Assembly: GCA_023432075.1 (NCBI GenBank)
Contig: JAEYVD010000066.1
Location: 1-12,007 of the forward strand
Direction of reading: 5' to 3'
Length of the DNA: 12,007 nt
Origin: Pseudomonadota bacterium
Lineage (GTDB): Bacteria; Pseudomonadota; Gammaproteobacteria; Burkholderiales; Burkholderiaceae_B
Below, piece by piece: positions 5,841 through 12,007 of the stretch (position 1 is its first letter; each line of letters opens with the position of its first letter). The notes below the pieces were generated by a model, which saw only the letters and a program-made list of their open reading frames with translations, was not told where the DNA came from and made no database searches. A program made the position numbers and the translations under genes.

Positions 5841-7004
5841 ATGCGTTTGATCACTTCCTTCCTGGCTGCCGCCGCCCTGGTCCCCGCCATGGCCTACGCC
5901 GACACCGTCAAGGTCGGCATCGCCAACGACATCTCGGGCCCGTTCTCGGCGCTGGGCGCCGAGGCCCGCGACGGCTTCAATCTGGCCATCAAGCAACTGG
6001 GCGGCAAGTTGGGCGGACAGCCCGCGGAATTCCTGCAAACCGACATGGGCGGCAATCCGGACCAGGCCCGCCAGCTCGTCACGCGCTACATCCAGCGCGA
6101 AAAGGTCGACTTCTTCACCGGTCCCATCGGCTCGAACGTGGCCCTGGCCGTCGGCCCCGCGCTGTTCGCCGCCAAGATCCCCTATCTGTCCAACAACCCC
6201 GGTCCCAGCCAGTTCGCTGGCGCGCAGTGCAACAACTACTGGTTTGGCACGTCGTACCAGAACGACGCGTTCCACGAAGCGGCCGGCAAGGTCGCGGCGG
6301 ACCGCGGCTTCAAGAAGATGTTCATCATGGCCCCGGACTATCCGGCCGGCAAGGATGCGCTGACCGGTTTCAAGCGCGGCTACAAGACCGCCCCGGGCGA
6401 CGAGGTCTACACCAAGCTCGGCCAGATCGACTACGCCGCCGAGATCGCGCAGATCCGCGCCGCCAAGCCGGACGCCGTCTACATCTTCCTGCCGGGCGGC
6501 ATGGGCATCAACTTCGTCAAGCAGTTCGTGTCCGCGGGCCTGTCGCAGAACGTCAAGCTGATCGGCCCGGGCTTTTCGGCCGACGAGGACGTGATCCAGG
6601 CGGTGGGCGACCCCATGCTGGGCATGTACAACACCGCGCAATGGGCGCATGACCTGGACGTGCCGCAGAACAAGGCCTTCGTCGACGCGTTCCGCAAGGA
6701 ATACAACGGCCGCTATCCCTCGGTCTACGCCGCCCAGGCGTATGACGTCATCATGGCCATGGACGCCGCCGTCAAGCAGGCCGGCGGCAAGGCCACCGAC
6801 CGGGAAGCCATCGTGAAGGCGCTGGAAAAGGCCGACTACCCCTCGGTGCGCGGCAGCTTCACCTACGGCAAGAACCACTACCCGATCCAGGCGTACTACC
6901 TGCGCGTCGTCGACAAGGACGGCAGCGGCCGCATCACCAACAAGCTGGTGGGCAAGGTGTTCGACAAGTACCAGGACGTCTACGTCGGCGACTGCAAAAT
7001 GTGA
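5841..7004 (+). CDS. Periplasmic substrate-binding protein of a HAAT-type ABC importer
   Basis: The 387-aa product has a signal peptide (MRLITS..., hydrophobic core 6-17, Ala-x-Ala cut after A20), leaving a mature protein starting DTVKVGI. It is a type I periplasmic-binding fold (Peripla_BP_6 / LivJ-like): VKVGIANDISGPFSALG (23-39), a VDFFTGPIGSNVALAVGPAL stretch (89-108) around the ligand pocket, a second lobe from about 155 (KKMFIMAPDYPAGKDALTGF) and return to lobe one near 300. The mature protein has exactly two cysteines, C130 and C385 (third from the end), a likely disulfide pinning the C-terminus. Members bind branched-chain amino acids, amides, urea or aromatic acids; the ligand cannot be read here. 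A GGAG site lies 9 nt before the ATG. It is followed by a structured spacer, then both permeases and ATPases. Confidence 0.93.
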   Translation: MRLITSFLAAAALVPAMAYADTVKVGIANDISGPFSALGAEARDGFNLAIKQLGGKLGGQPAEFLQTDMGGNPDQARQLVTRYIQREKVDFFTGPIGSNVALAVGPALFAAKIPYLSNNPGPSQFAGAQCNNYWFGTSYQNDAFHEAAGKVAADRGFKKMFIMAPDYPAGKDALTGFKRGYKTAPGDEVYTKLGQIDYAAEIAQIRAAKPDAVYIFLPGGMGINFVKQFVSAGLSQNVKLIGPGFSADEDVIQAVGDPMLGMYNTAQWAHDLDVPQNKAFVDAFRKEYNGRYPSVYAAQAYDVIMAMDAAVKQAGGKATDREAIVKALEKADYPSVRGSFTYGKNHYPIQAYYLRVVDKDGSGRITNKLVGKVFDKYQDVYVGDCKM

Positions 7005-7089
7005 CCCCCCCCGAAGCGCTGCGCGCTTCCCCCCAGGGGGCGTCGCAGCGGACCGGCAAAGCCGGATCCGCGCGACCCCGCTTGGGGGC
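7005..7089 (+). repeat. GC-rich intergenic hairpin repeat between binding-protein and permease genes
   Basis: Starting at the stop codon of the binding-protein gene there is a C-run, a 7-bp stem (7013-7019 / 7023-7029, TGC loop), then a long imperfect stem. In the latter, bases 7037-7057 pair with 7061-7079 around an AAA loop; CCGGC/GCCGG, GCGGA/TCCGC and GTCGC/GCGAC are consecutive paired blocks separated by single bulges, and G and C runs close the base. An alternative short hairpin uses CCCC 7076-7079 with GGGG 7084-7087. The element resembles GC-rich dispersed repeats that I recall from Achromobacter, Bordetella and related genomes; copy number must be checked. In mRNA it should shield the binding-protein message from 3' exonucleases and reduce read-through to the permeases. 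Confidence 0.65.
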
Positions 7090-7187
7090 GGCGGCGTGCG
7101 CGGGGGTAATGCGCGGCTGATGCAGATTGAGATGGATTTGGTGATCGGCGCTTGCCTTCGGCGGCGCGCGGCAAGGGGGAAGTTTTC

Positions 7188-8108
7188 ATGACGTTTACGC
7201 TGATCGTCGAGCAATTGCTGAACGGTCTGCAGTTTGGGTTGATGTTGTTTCTGATTGCGGCCGGGCTGACCCTGGTGTTCGGGATCATGGACATCATGAA
7301 TCTGGCTCACGGCTCGCTCTACATGGCTGGCGCCTATGTCGCCGCCGAAACCATGCAACGCACCGGCTCGTTCACCGCCGCGGTCCTCGTGGCGGCGGTC
7401 GCCACCGGCATCGTCGGCATCGTGCTGGAACTGTCGCTCATCCGCCGCCTGGCGCTGCGCGATCACCTTGCGCAGGTGCTGGGCACCTACGCCGTCATCC
7501 TCATCGCCAATGACCTGGTCAAGATGATCTGGGGCCCGGCGCCGGTCATGCTGAACATGCCCGCGATGCTGTCCGGTCCCGTGCGCCTCTTGCCTGACCT
7601 GCTGTACCCCGCCTACCGCCTGATGATCATCGTCTTCGGCGTGGCGGCGGCTGCCGGGCTGTACTGGTTCGTGACGCGGACCCGCGCCGGCGTGCTGGTC
7701 CGGGCCGGCGCCTCCAACCGCCAGATGGCCACCCTGATGGGCGTGCGCGTGCCGCTGCTGTTCCTGGGCGTGTTTGTGCTGGGCGCCATGCTGGCCGCGG
7801 TGGCCGGCGCGCTGCTGGGCCCGATCACCTCGGTGCAGGTGGGCATGGGTGAAGAGATCCTGATCCTGGTGCTGGTGTGCATCGTCATCGGCGGCATTGG
7901 CTCGATCCGGGGCGCCTTCGTGGGCGCGCTGCTGGTCGGCATGGTCGACACCGCCGGCCGGGCGTTTCTGCCGATGCTGTTGCGCCAGGTGTTTTCTCCG
8001 GCCGTGGCCTCCAGCGTCGGTCCGACGCTCGCGGCCATCGCCATTTATGTATTGATGGCGGCAGTGCTGGTGTTCCGGCCCTCTGGCCTCTTTCCGGCGC
8101 GGGGCTGA
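7188..8108 (+). CDS. LivH-type ABC permease
   Basis: The 306-aa inner-membrane protein has about eight hydrophobic segments. LivH-family landmarks are GLTLVFGIMDIMNLAHGSLYM (26-46, quoted only as a landmark range), GGIGSIRGAFVGALLVG (235-251), and the C-terminal FRPSGLF (296-302). The cytoplasmic coupling loop for the ATPases is around RAGASNRQMATLMGV (172-186). It forms the translocation pore together with the LivM-type partner. I chose the ATG at 7188 because a strong AAGGGGGA ribosome site (7173-7180) lies 7 nt upstream and the protein then begins at the usual first helix (MTFTLIVEQLLNGLQFG); an in-frame ATG 36 nt earlier would add 12 charged residues and lacks such a site. The LivM gene begins 2 nt after its stop. 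Confidence 0.94.
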   Translation: MTFTLIVEQLLNGLQFGLMLFLIAAGLTLVFGIMDIMNLAHGSLYMAGAYVAAETMQRTGSFTAAVLVAAVATGIVGIVLELSLIRRLALRDHLAQVLGTYAVILIANDLVKMIWGPAPVMLNMPAMLSGPVRLLPDLLYPAYRLMIIVFGVAAAAGLYWFVTRTRAGVLVRAGASNRQMATLMGVRVPLLFLGVFVLGAMLAAVAGALLGPITSVQVGMGEEILILVLVCIVIGGIGSIRGAFVGALLVGMVDTAGRAFLPMLLRQVFSPAVASSVGPTLAAIAIYVLMAAVLVFRPSGLFPARG

Positions 8109-8110
8109 CC

Positions 8111-9073
8111 ATGAAAACCAAGATCTGGACCGTGGTCCTTCTGGCTGCGCTGGCGGTGTTTCCGCTGGTGGCGCCGATGATGGGCCTGGACTTCTACATT
8201 TCCTTCGTGCGGCGCGTGCTGATCTACGCGTTGGCGGCAACCAGCCTGAACCTCATCCTGGGGTATGGCGGCATGGTGGCGCTGGGCCACGCCGCGTTCT
8301 TCGGCGCGGGCGCCTACGCGGTGGGCATCCTGGCCATGTCGGGCGTCACGTCCGCGCTGGTGTCCTGGCCGGTGGCGATGCTGCTGGCGGGCGTGCTGGC
8401 CTGCATCACGGGCGCGATCTCGCTGCGCACGCGCGGCGTGTACTTCATCATGATCACGCTCGCGTTCGCGCAGATGCTGTTCTACATCTTCATCTCATTG
8501 CGCCAGTACGGCGGTGAAGACGGGTTGAACCTGCCGGGCTATTCCACCCTTCCGGGCATCGATCTCGCCCACGATGTCAGTTTCTATTACCTGGTGCTGG
8601 TGCTGTTTGCGCTGCTGATGTGGGCCTTCGGCCGTGTGGTCGCCTCGCGCTTCGGCATGGCGCTGCAGGGCATCCGTGAGAACGAATCGCGCATGGAGTC
8701 CATGGGTTACCCCGTCTACCGCATCAAGCTCGTGGCCTTCACGCTGAGCGGCGCGGCCGCCGGCCTGGCGGGCGCGCTGCTTGCCAACCACAACCTGTTC
8801 ATTTCGCCCAGCCTCATGCACTGGACCCAGTCGGCCAACCTGCTGATCATGGTCCTGGTGGGCGGCATCGGCCTGCGCTACGGCGGCGTGGCCGGCGCAG
8901 TCGTGATGCTGACGCTGGAAGAAGTGCTGCGGCTGTGGACCGAATACTGGCACCTGCCCCTGGGCGTGCTGCTGCTCTGCGTGGTGTTTGGCGCGCCGCG
9001 CGGACTGGTCGGCCTGTTCGGGCCGCTGTTCAGCGGGCGCGCTGCCCCGCAATCCGGCAAGGTGGGCTCATGA
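8111..9073 (+). CDS. LivM-type ABC permease
   Basis: The 320-aa inner-membrane protein is the second pore subunit of the importer. Hallmarks are LNLILGYGGMVALGHAAFFG (46-65), TRGVYFIMITLAFAQM (107-122), the EAA-like coupling loop ALQGIRENESRMESMGYPV (184-202), and FGAPRGLVGLFG near 293-304. Hydrophobic segments cover nearly the whole chain. The start ATG at 8111 follows the LivH-type stop by 2 nt; a longer reading in the same frame runs back into the LivH gene and has no matching LivM sequence. The last codons overlap the next gene by ATGA. Family assignment is firm; substrate is set by the binding protein and unknown. Confidence 0.94.
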   Translation: MKTKIWTVVLLAALAVFPLVAPMMGLDFYISFVRRVLIYALAATSLNLILGYGGMVALGHAAFFGAGAYAVGILAMSGVTSALVSWPVAMLLAGVLACITGAISLRTRGVYFIMITLAFAQMLFYIFISLRQYGGEDGLNLPGYSTLPGIDLAHDVSFYYLVLVLFALLMWAFGRVVASRFGMALQGIRENESRMESMGYPVYRIKLVAFTLSGAAAGLAGALLANHNLFISPSLMHWTQSANLLIMVLVGGIGLRYGGVAGAVVMLTLEEVLRLWTEYWHLPLGVLLLCVVFGAPRGLVGLFGPLFSGRAAPQSGKVGS

Positions 9074-9861
9074 GCACTCCGATGAATCCCACGACCCGCG
9101 CGACCGGCACGCACGCCTTGCAGGCGCGCGGACTGGTCCGCCGCTTTGGCGCCCTGGTGGCCACCGACAACGTGTCGCTGTCGCTGGAGCCAGGCGAGAT
9201 CCACGCCCTGATCGGCCCCAACGGCGCTGGCAAGTCCACGCTGATCCACCTGCTGTCGGGCACGCTGTCCGCCGACGCCGGCACGCTGGAGGTGGACGGC
9301 CGCGACGTCACCGCGATGAACGCGCACCAGCGCGTGGCGGCGGGGCTGTCGCGGTCCTACCAGATCACCAATATCTTCAAGCAGTCCAGCGTGCTGGATA
9401 ACCTGGTGCTCGCCGTGCAGGCCCATGCCGGCAGCAGCTTCCGATTCTGGAAGCCGCGCGCCGCGGAGTCGGCCCTGTATGAACAGGCGCGGGAACTGGC
9501 GCGCGAATGCGCCATCGACGCCAGCCTGCTTGGCCGCGCCGCGGGCACGCTGCCGCACGGCGAACAGCGCAAGGTGGAATTTGCGCTGGCGCTGGCGGCT
9601 CGGCCCAAGGTGCTGCTGCTGGACGAGCCCATGGCGGGCATGGGGCCGGACGAGACCGTCCGGCTGACCGAACTGATCGAATCCATGCGGGGACGCGCCG
9701 CAATGCTGCTGGTTGAACATGACATGCAGGCGGTCTTCCGTCTTGCCGACCGCCTGTCCGTGCTGGTGTACGGCCGGGTCATCGCCTCGGGCACGCCGGA
9801 CGAGATCCGCGCCAACCCGGAAGTGCGCCAGGCCTATCTGGGCGACGAGGAGACCGTGTGA
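9070..9861 (+). CDS. LivG-type ABC transporter ATP-binding protein
   Basis: The 263-aa cytoplasmic ATPase has Walker A GPNGAGKST (49-57, K55), Q-loop Q98 in SYQITNIF, Walker B VLLLDEP (181-187, catalytic E186), and switch His H217 in VEHDM. The ABC signature reads LPHGEQ (161-166) rather than LSGGQ; LivG proteins often vary here (LSYGQQ). About 15 residues precede the usual LivG start (LQARGLVRRFGAL), so the true N-terminus may be slightly shorter; MNPTTR at 5 is an alternative. The ATG overlaps the LivM stop (ATGA) and its own TGA overlaps the LivF start (TGATG), so translation of the three genes is coupled. It pairs with the LivF-type subunit to power import. Confidence 0.93.
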   Translation: MSTPMNPTTRATGTHALQARGLVRRFGALVATDNVSLSLEPGEIHALIGPNGAGKSTLIHLLSGTLSADAGTLEVDGRDVTAMNAHQRVAAGLSRSYQITNIFKQSSVLDNLVLAVQAHAGSSFRFWKPRAAESALYEQARELARECAIDASLLGRAAGTLPHGEQRKVEFALALAARPKVLLLDEPMAGMGPDETVRLTELIESMRGRAAMLLVEHDMQAVFRLADRLSVLVYGRVIASGTPDEIRANPEVRQAYLGDEETV

Positions 9862-10565
9862 TGCTGGCCATCGAATCGGTAAAGAGCGGCTACGGCGCCA
9901 GCCAGGTGCTGTTCGGCGTGGACCTGGAAATCGGCGCGGGCCAGGTCGTGACCCTGCTGGGCCGCAATGGCATGGGCAAGACCACGCTGCTGCGCACCCT
10001 GTTCGGGCAGCTGCCGCTGCGCGGGGGCAAGATCCATTTCGCGGGGCAGGACATCAGCGGCTGGAGCCCAGATCGCATCGCGCGGGCGGGGGTGGCCATT
10101 GTTCCGGAAGGCCGCCAGTGCTTTCCCAACCTGACCGTGCGCGAGCATCTGACGGCATTCGTCGCCGGGCGCAACCCGGACATCGGCGAGCCGTGGACGC
10201 CCGATCGCGTGTTCGAACTGTTTCCCCGGCTGGCCGAGCGCGCACGCAACATGGGCAACCAGTTGTCGGGGGGCGAGCAGCAGATGCTGGCCATCGGCCG
10301 CGCGCTGGTCACCAATCCGCGGCTCCTGATCCTGGACGAAGCCACCGAGGGGTTGGCGCCAAAGATCCGGGAAGAAATCTGGCATTGCCTGGCGCGCCTG
10401 CGGCAAGCGGGGCAGACCATTCTGGTGATCGACAAATATGTCGAAAGGTTACTGAGCCTGGCCGATCGCCATGTCATCCTGGAACGCGGCAAAGTGGTCT
10501 GGACGGGCGATTCCCAAGCACTGGATTCGGACCGCAGCCTCTGGGAACGCTACCTCGGCGTGTAG
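9861..10565 (+). CDS. LivF-type ABC transporter ATP-binding protein
   Basis: The 234-aa ATPase is the second nucleotide-binding subunit. Motifs: Walker A GRNGMGKTT (34-42, K40), the LivF-typical VPEGRQCFPNLTV (81-93), canonical signature LSGGEQ (135-140), Walker B LLILDEATEG (155-164, E160). Where LivF proteins normally have VEQN (and most ABC ATPases a switch His), this protein has IDKY (190-193), placing Lys at the switch position. The signature in this subunit is canonical while that of LivG is altered, so the two ATP sites of the heterodimer are probably unequal. I chose the ATG at 9861, overlapping the LivG stop as TGATG; a GTG one codon earlier is possible. Last gene of the importer operon; no clear terminator follows. 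Confidence 0.93.
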   Translation: MLAIESVKSGYGASQVLFGVDLEIGAGQVVTLLGRNGMGKTTLLRTLFGQLPLRGGKIHFAGQDISGWSPDRIARAGVAIVPEGRQCFPNLTVREHLTAFVAGRNPDIGEPWTPDRVFELFPRLAERARNMGNQLSGGEQQMLAIGRALVTNPRLLILDEATEGLAPKIREEIWHCLARLRQAGQTILVIDKYVERLLSLADRHVILERGKVVWTGDSQALDSDRSLWERYLGV

Positions 10566-10617
10566 CCGGCGTGTCGCAATAAAGCTGCAAATCGGGACGG
10601 CGAGTGGTAACAGTCAC

Positions 10618-10626
10618 TGATATAAA
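10618..10626 (+). promoter_or_regulatory. Extended -10 promoter candidate for the SiaA-like gene
   Basis: TGATATAAA reads as TG-N-TATAAA, five of six matches to the -10 consensus with the extended TG. It sits in the only long AT-rich stretch of the region, and no good -35 is seen. A start near 10633 would give a leader of about 250 nt before the ATG at 10887, including the hairpin at 10734-10764. A second, weaker -10 (TACACT, 10724-10729) lies nearer the gene. Confidence 0.4.
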
Positions 10627-10628
10627 AC

Positions 10629-10652
10629 GCAATAAATCAAGATATATATTGC
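10629..10652. promoter_or_regulatory. Inverted repeat GCAATA-N12-TATTGC (operator candidate)
   Basis: Perfect 6-bp arms (10629-10634 and 10647-10652) flank a 12-bp AT-rich centre, covering the predicted transcription start of the extended -10 at 10618-10626. The left arm is part of CGCAATAAA, which recurs at 10575-10583. Position and symmetry fit a repressor site, but no candidate regulator is linked. Confidence 0.35.
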
Positions 10653-10733
10653 TCGCGTGAAACTTAGGGTGTCTCGATCGCATCCAGACGTTTGCACCTG
10701 TATCAATAAACCCCACCGCCATCTACACTAGCC

Positions 10734-10764
10734 GCGCCGGCTCGCCCGCATGGGGCGCCGGCGC
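10734..10764 (+). other. Strong GC hairpin in the long leader of the SiaA-like gene
   Basis: Perfect 8-bp arms GCGCCGGC (10734-10741) and GCCGGCGC (10757-10764) enclose 15 nt, within which CCC (10745-10747) can pair with GGG (10752-10754). No T-run follows, so it is not a standard terminator. It could end the importer transcript with Rho, or form leader structure controlling the downstream gene. Confidence 0.45.
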
Positions 10765-10886
10765 TCAGGCTCATGGCTCAAAAGGCGGGGCATCAGCACG
10801 GCAGGGCGCCTCGTACGGCCAAAGCACCCCACCTGCGTCCCCTTTTTCGCGCGTGATATCGCATCAGGCTGTCAGGAAGACTTCGC

Positions 10887-12007
10887 ATGGCGAAATGGGG
10901 ATTGCGCAGGAAATCACTAATGGCGCTGCTGTTGGCGTGTCTGGTCGCCTTGGCGCCGGCCGCGCTGATCGGCTGGCAGGTGCTGGACGGCGTGCGCGAG
11001 CACTTCGGCCGCGCCTTTGCCGACAATTTCACGCAATTGAATCGCCAGCGGATCCTGGCCCCGGTGTCGCGCGAACTCGCGCTGTCGCAGCGCCTGGCCG
11101 ACAGCGAGGTCACGCGCCGCTGGCTTCGCAATGAAAACGATCCCGCCGCGCGCGAGCTGTTCTTCCGCGAGGCCGACGGCTACCGCCGCGACCTGCTGGG
11201 CGGCGCGTATTTCATCGCCAGCGCCGCCTCGGGCAATTACTACTTCAACGACGACAAGCCGCTGTCCGAGACGCCGCGCTACACGCTCAGCCCCAGCGCG
11301 GCCGACGACGGCTGGTTCTACGCGACCATCAAGTCTGCCGCCCGCTACAACATCAACGTCAATCCGGACCTGAAGTTGCAGACGACCAAGGTCTGGATCA
11401 ACGTGCAGATCCGTGACGGCGAGAAGGTCATGGGCCTGACGGGCGCCGGGCTGGATGTGGGCGGGTTTCTGAAGGAATTCGTGAACAGCGGCCAGCCGGG
11501 CGTCACGCCCATCATCGTGGACGAGGAAGGCGCGATCCAGGCGCACATGAACCCCGCGCTGATCGCCTACAACTCGGGTGCGGGCGGGGCCAGCGGCAAA
11601 GGCATGGTCTTCAGCCTGCTGGACGAGGGCCAGGGCCGCGCCGAGCTGCTGTCCGCCATGCACGCCGCCCAGGCGGACCCGCAGTCGGTGCAATCGGCCT
11701 GGGTCAAGATGGACGGCGTGCGCCAACTGGTGTCGGTGGCGTACATGCCGGAGCTGCATTGGCACGTGCTGACCGTGGTCGACCTGGGCGCCGCCCGGGT
11801 GCTGGATACGGGCTGGCTGTGGCCGGCCGCGATCGGCCTGGTGGTGCTGTTTGCGGCGATGCTGCTGTGCTTTGGCTACGCCATCGAACGTCTGATGCTG
11901 CGCCCCTTGCGCCGCCTGCAGCAGTCCGCCCGGGCGATCGCCGACGGCAGCTACGACGTGCGCCTGCCGCCGGGCGGCCAGGACGAGATCGGCGACCTGA
12001 GCCGGGC
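10887..12007 (+). CDS. siaA: Membrane sensor with periplasmic domain and HAMP, SiaA-like (3' end outside window)
   Basis: Only the first 373 codons are present. A basic start (MAKWGLRRKS) leads into TM1 (about 11-30), then a periplasmic sensor domain (31-305) with LNRQRILAPVSRELALSQRLADS (51-73 region), YYFNDD (118-123), YNINVNPD (154-161) and TKVWINV (167-173), then TM2 (about 309-331). A HAMP linker follows: ERLMLRPLRRLQQSARAIADG (334-354 region) and DEIGDLSR (366-373). In Pseudomonas aeruginosa, SiaA has this arrangement followed by a PP2C-type phosphatase; it dephosphorylates SiaC to activate the diguanylate cyclase SiaD in aggregation control. My match is from memory of SiaA-like N-termini, and a GGDEF or chemoreceptor output is not excluded because the effector lies beyond the edge. 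AGGA (10874-10877) lies 9 nt before the ATG. It is separated from the importer by 321 bp and is probably functionally unrelated. Confidence 0.8.
   Translation, partial: MAKWGLRRKSLMALLLACLVALAPAALIGWQVLDGVREHFGRAFADNFTQLNRQRILAPVSRELALSQRLADSEVTRRWLRNENDPAARELFFREADGYRRDLLGGAYFIASAASGNYYFNDDKPLSETPRYTLSPSAADDGWFYATIKSAARYNINVNPDLKLQTTKVWINVQIRDGEKVMGLTGAGLDVGGFLKEFVNSGQPGVTPIIVDEEGAIQAHMNPALIAYNSGAGGASGKGMVFSLLDEGQGRAELLSAMHAAQADPQSVQSAWVKMDGVRQLVSVAYMPELHWHVLTVVDLGAARVLDTGWLWPAAIGLVVLFAAMLLCFGYAIERLMLRPLRRLQQSARAIADGSYDVRLPPGGQDEIGDLSR

Larger units (their letters stand above)
10566..10886. other. Intergenic region upstream of the SiaA-like gene
   Basis: There is no credible gene in these 321 bp. 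They hold an AT-rich patch with an extended -10 and inverted repeat (10618-10652), three copies of CAATAAA (10577-10583, 10630-10636, 10704-10710; the first two as CGCAATAAA, 53 bp apart), a GC-rich hairpin (10734-10764), a TTTTT run at about 10844-10848 not preceded by a good stem, and an AGGA ribosome site (10874-10877). I see no strong intrinsic terminator for the importer operon. Confidence 0.7.

Noticed and set aside
7152..7187. Upstream ATG extending the LivH-type permease by 12 residues
   Set aside because: The strong AAGGGGGA site lies between the two ATGs and serves the one at 7188; the extension is charged and unlike the family.
5625..8240. 871-codon open frame on the minus strand opposite the binding protein and LivH genes
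   Set aside because: Same reason: compositionally biased mirror of real genes, and it crosses the regulatory spacer and the hairpin repeat.
9858..9860. GTG start for the LivF-type ATPase
   Set aside because: Possible, but the adjacent ATG in TGATG overlap is the more usual start and leaves the protein unchanged otherwise.
10566..10620. Intrinsic terminator for the importer operon
   Set aside because: I searched for a stem followed by a T-run and found only very short complementary stretches (AGTG/CACT), not convincing.
10615..10645. FNR-like site in the AT-rich patch (TGAT...ATCAA)
   Set aside because: The half-sites are much too far apart for the TTGAT-N4-ATCAA spacing.
10917..11765. Minus-strand frame of about 282 codons opposite the SiaA-like gene
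   Set aside because: Its product is a biased A/G/R/Q-rich sequence; the plus strand carries a coherent TM-sensor-TM-HAMP protein.
1..12007. Insertion sequences, CRISPR arrays, tRNA/rRNA genes, phage or defence genes
   Set aside because: No transposase, spaced direct-repeat array, cloverleaf or phage-like gene was seen; composition is even and all large frames have ordinary assignments.

Overview
The window is GC-rich (about two-thirds G+C by eye), with dense, mostly overlapping genes. It looks like a betaproteobacterial chromosome, most likely Alcaligenaceae (Achromobacter or Bordetella type). That placement rests on codon usage, the argJ / DUF815 ATPase / Nudix-ThiE gene order, several branched-chain-type ABC components in one operon, and a GC-rich hairpin repeat of a style I associate with Burkholderiales genomes. 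No database search was possible.

Left part (1-4145, minus strand). Reading right to left there is a 346-aa two-helix membrane protein of unknown function, then argJ (arginine biosynthesis), then a DUF815-type AAA ATPase, then a Nudix hydrolase fused to a thiamine-phosphate-synthase-like domain that runs off the left edge. argJ, the ATPase and the Nudix gene are packed as one operon (6-nt gap, then an 8-nt overlap). An extended -10 promoter lies upstream of argJ.

Middle (4196-10565). A minus-strand pair encodes an alpha/beta hydrolase of the kynurenine-formamidase/carboxylesterase type and a MarR regulator. It diverges from a plus-strand five-gene ABC importer of the branched-chain/aromatic acid (HAAT) type: periplasmic binding protein, two permeases and two ATPases. 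The 236-bp divergent spacer holds a 20-bp pseudo-palindrome that is a good MarR operator candidate and a weaker -24/-12 (sigma54-like) match. My inference is a substrate-inducible uptake-and-hydrolysis module for a small carboxylate, amide or ester. A GC-rich repeat able to fold into a long stem separates the binding-protein gene from the permeases and may set their expression ratio.

Right part (10566-12007). A 321-bp intergenic stretch has an AT-rich promoter-like patch, an inverted repeat and a strong GC hairpin. It precedes the start of a membrane sensor (two TM helices, large periplasmic region, HAMP) that resembles SiaA, the PP2C-type biofilm phosphatase of Pseudomonas. The effector domain lies beyond the window.

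I found no mobile element, CRISPR array, tRNA or rRNA. Most of the content is recognisable housekeeping or transport. The least explained items are the 346-aa membrane protein with its matched 13-bp flanking elements, the MarR/hydrolase/importer regulatory spacer, the inter-cistronic hairpin repeat, and the leader of the SiaA-like gene.
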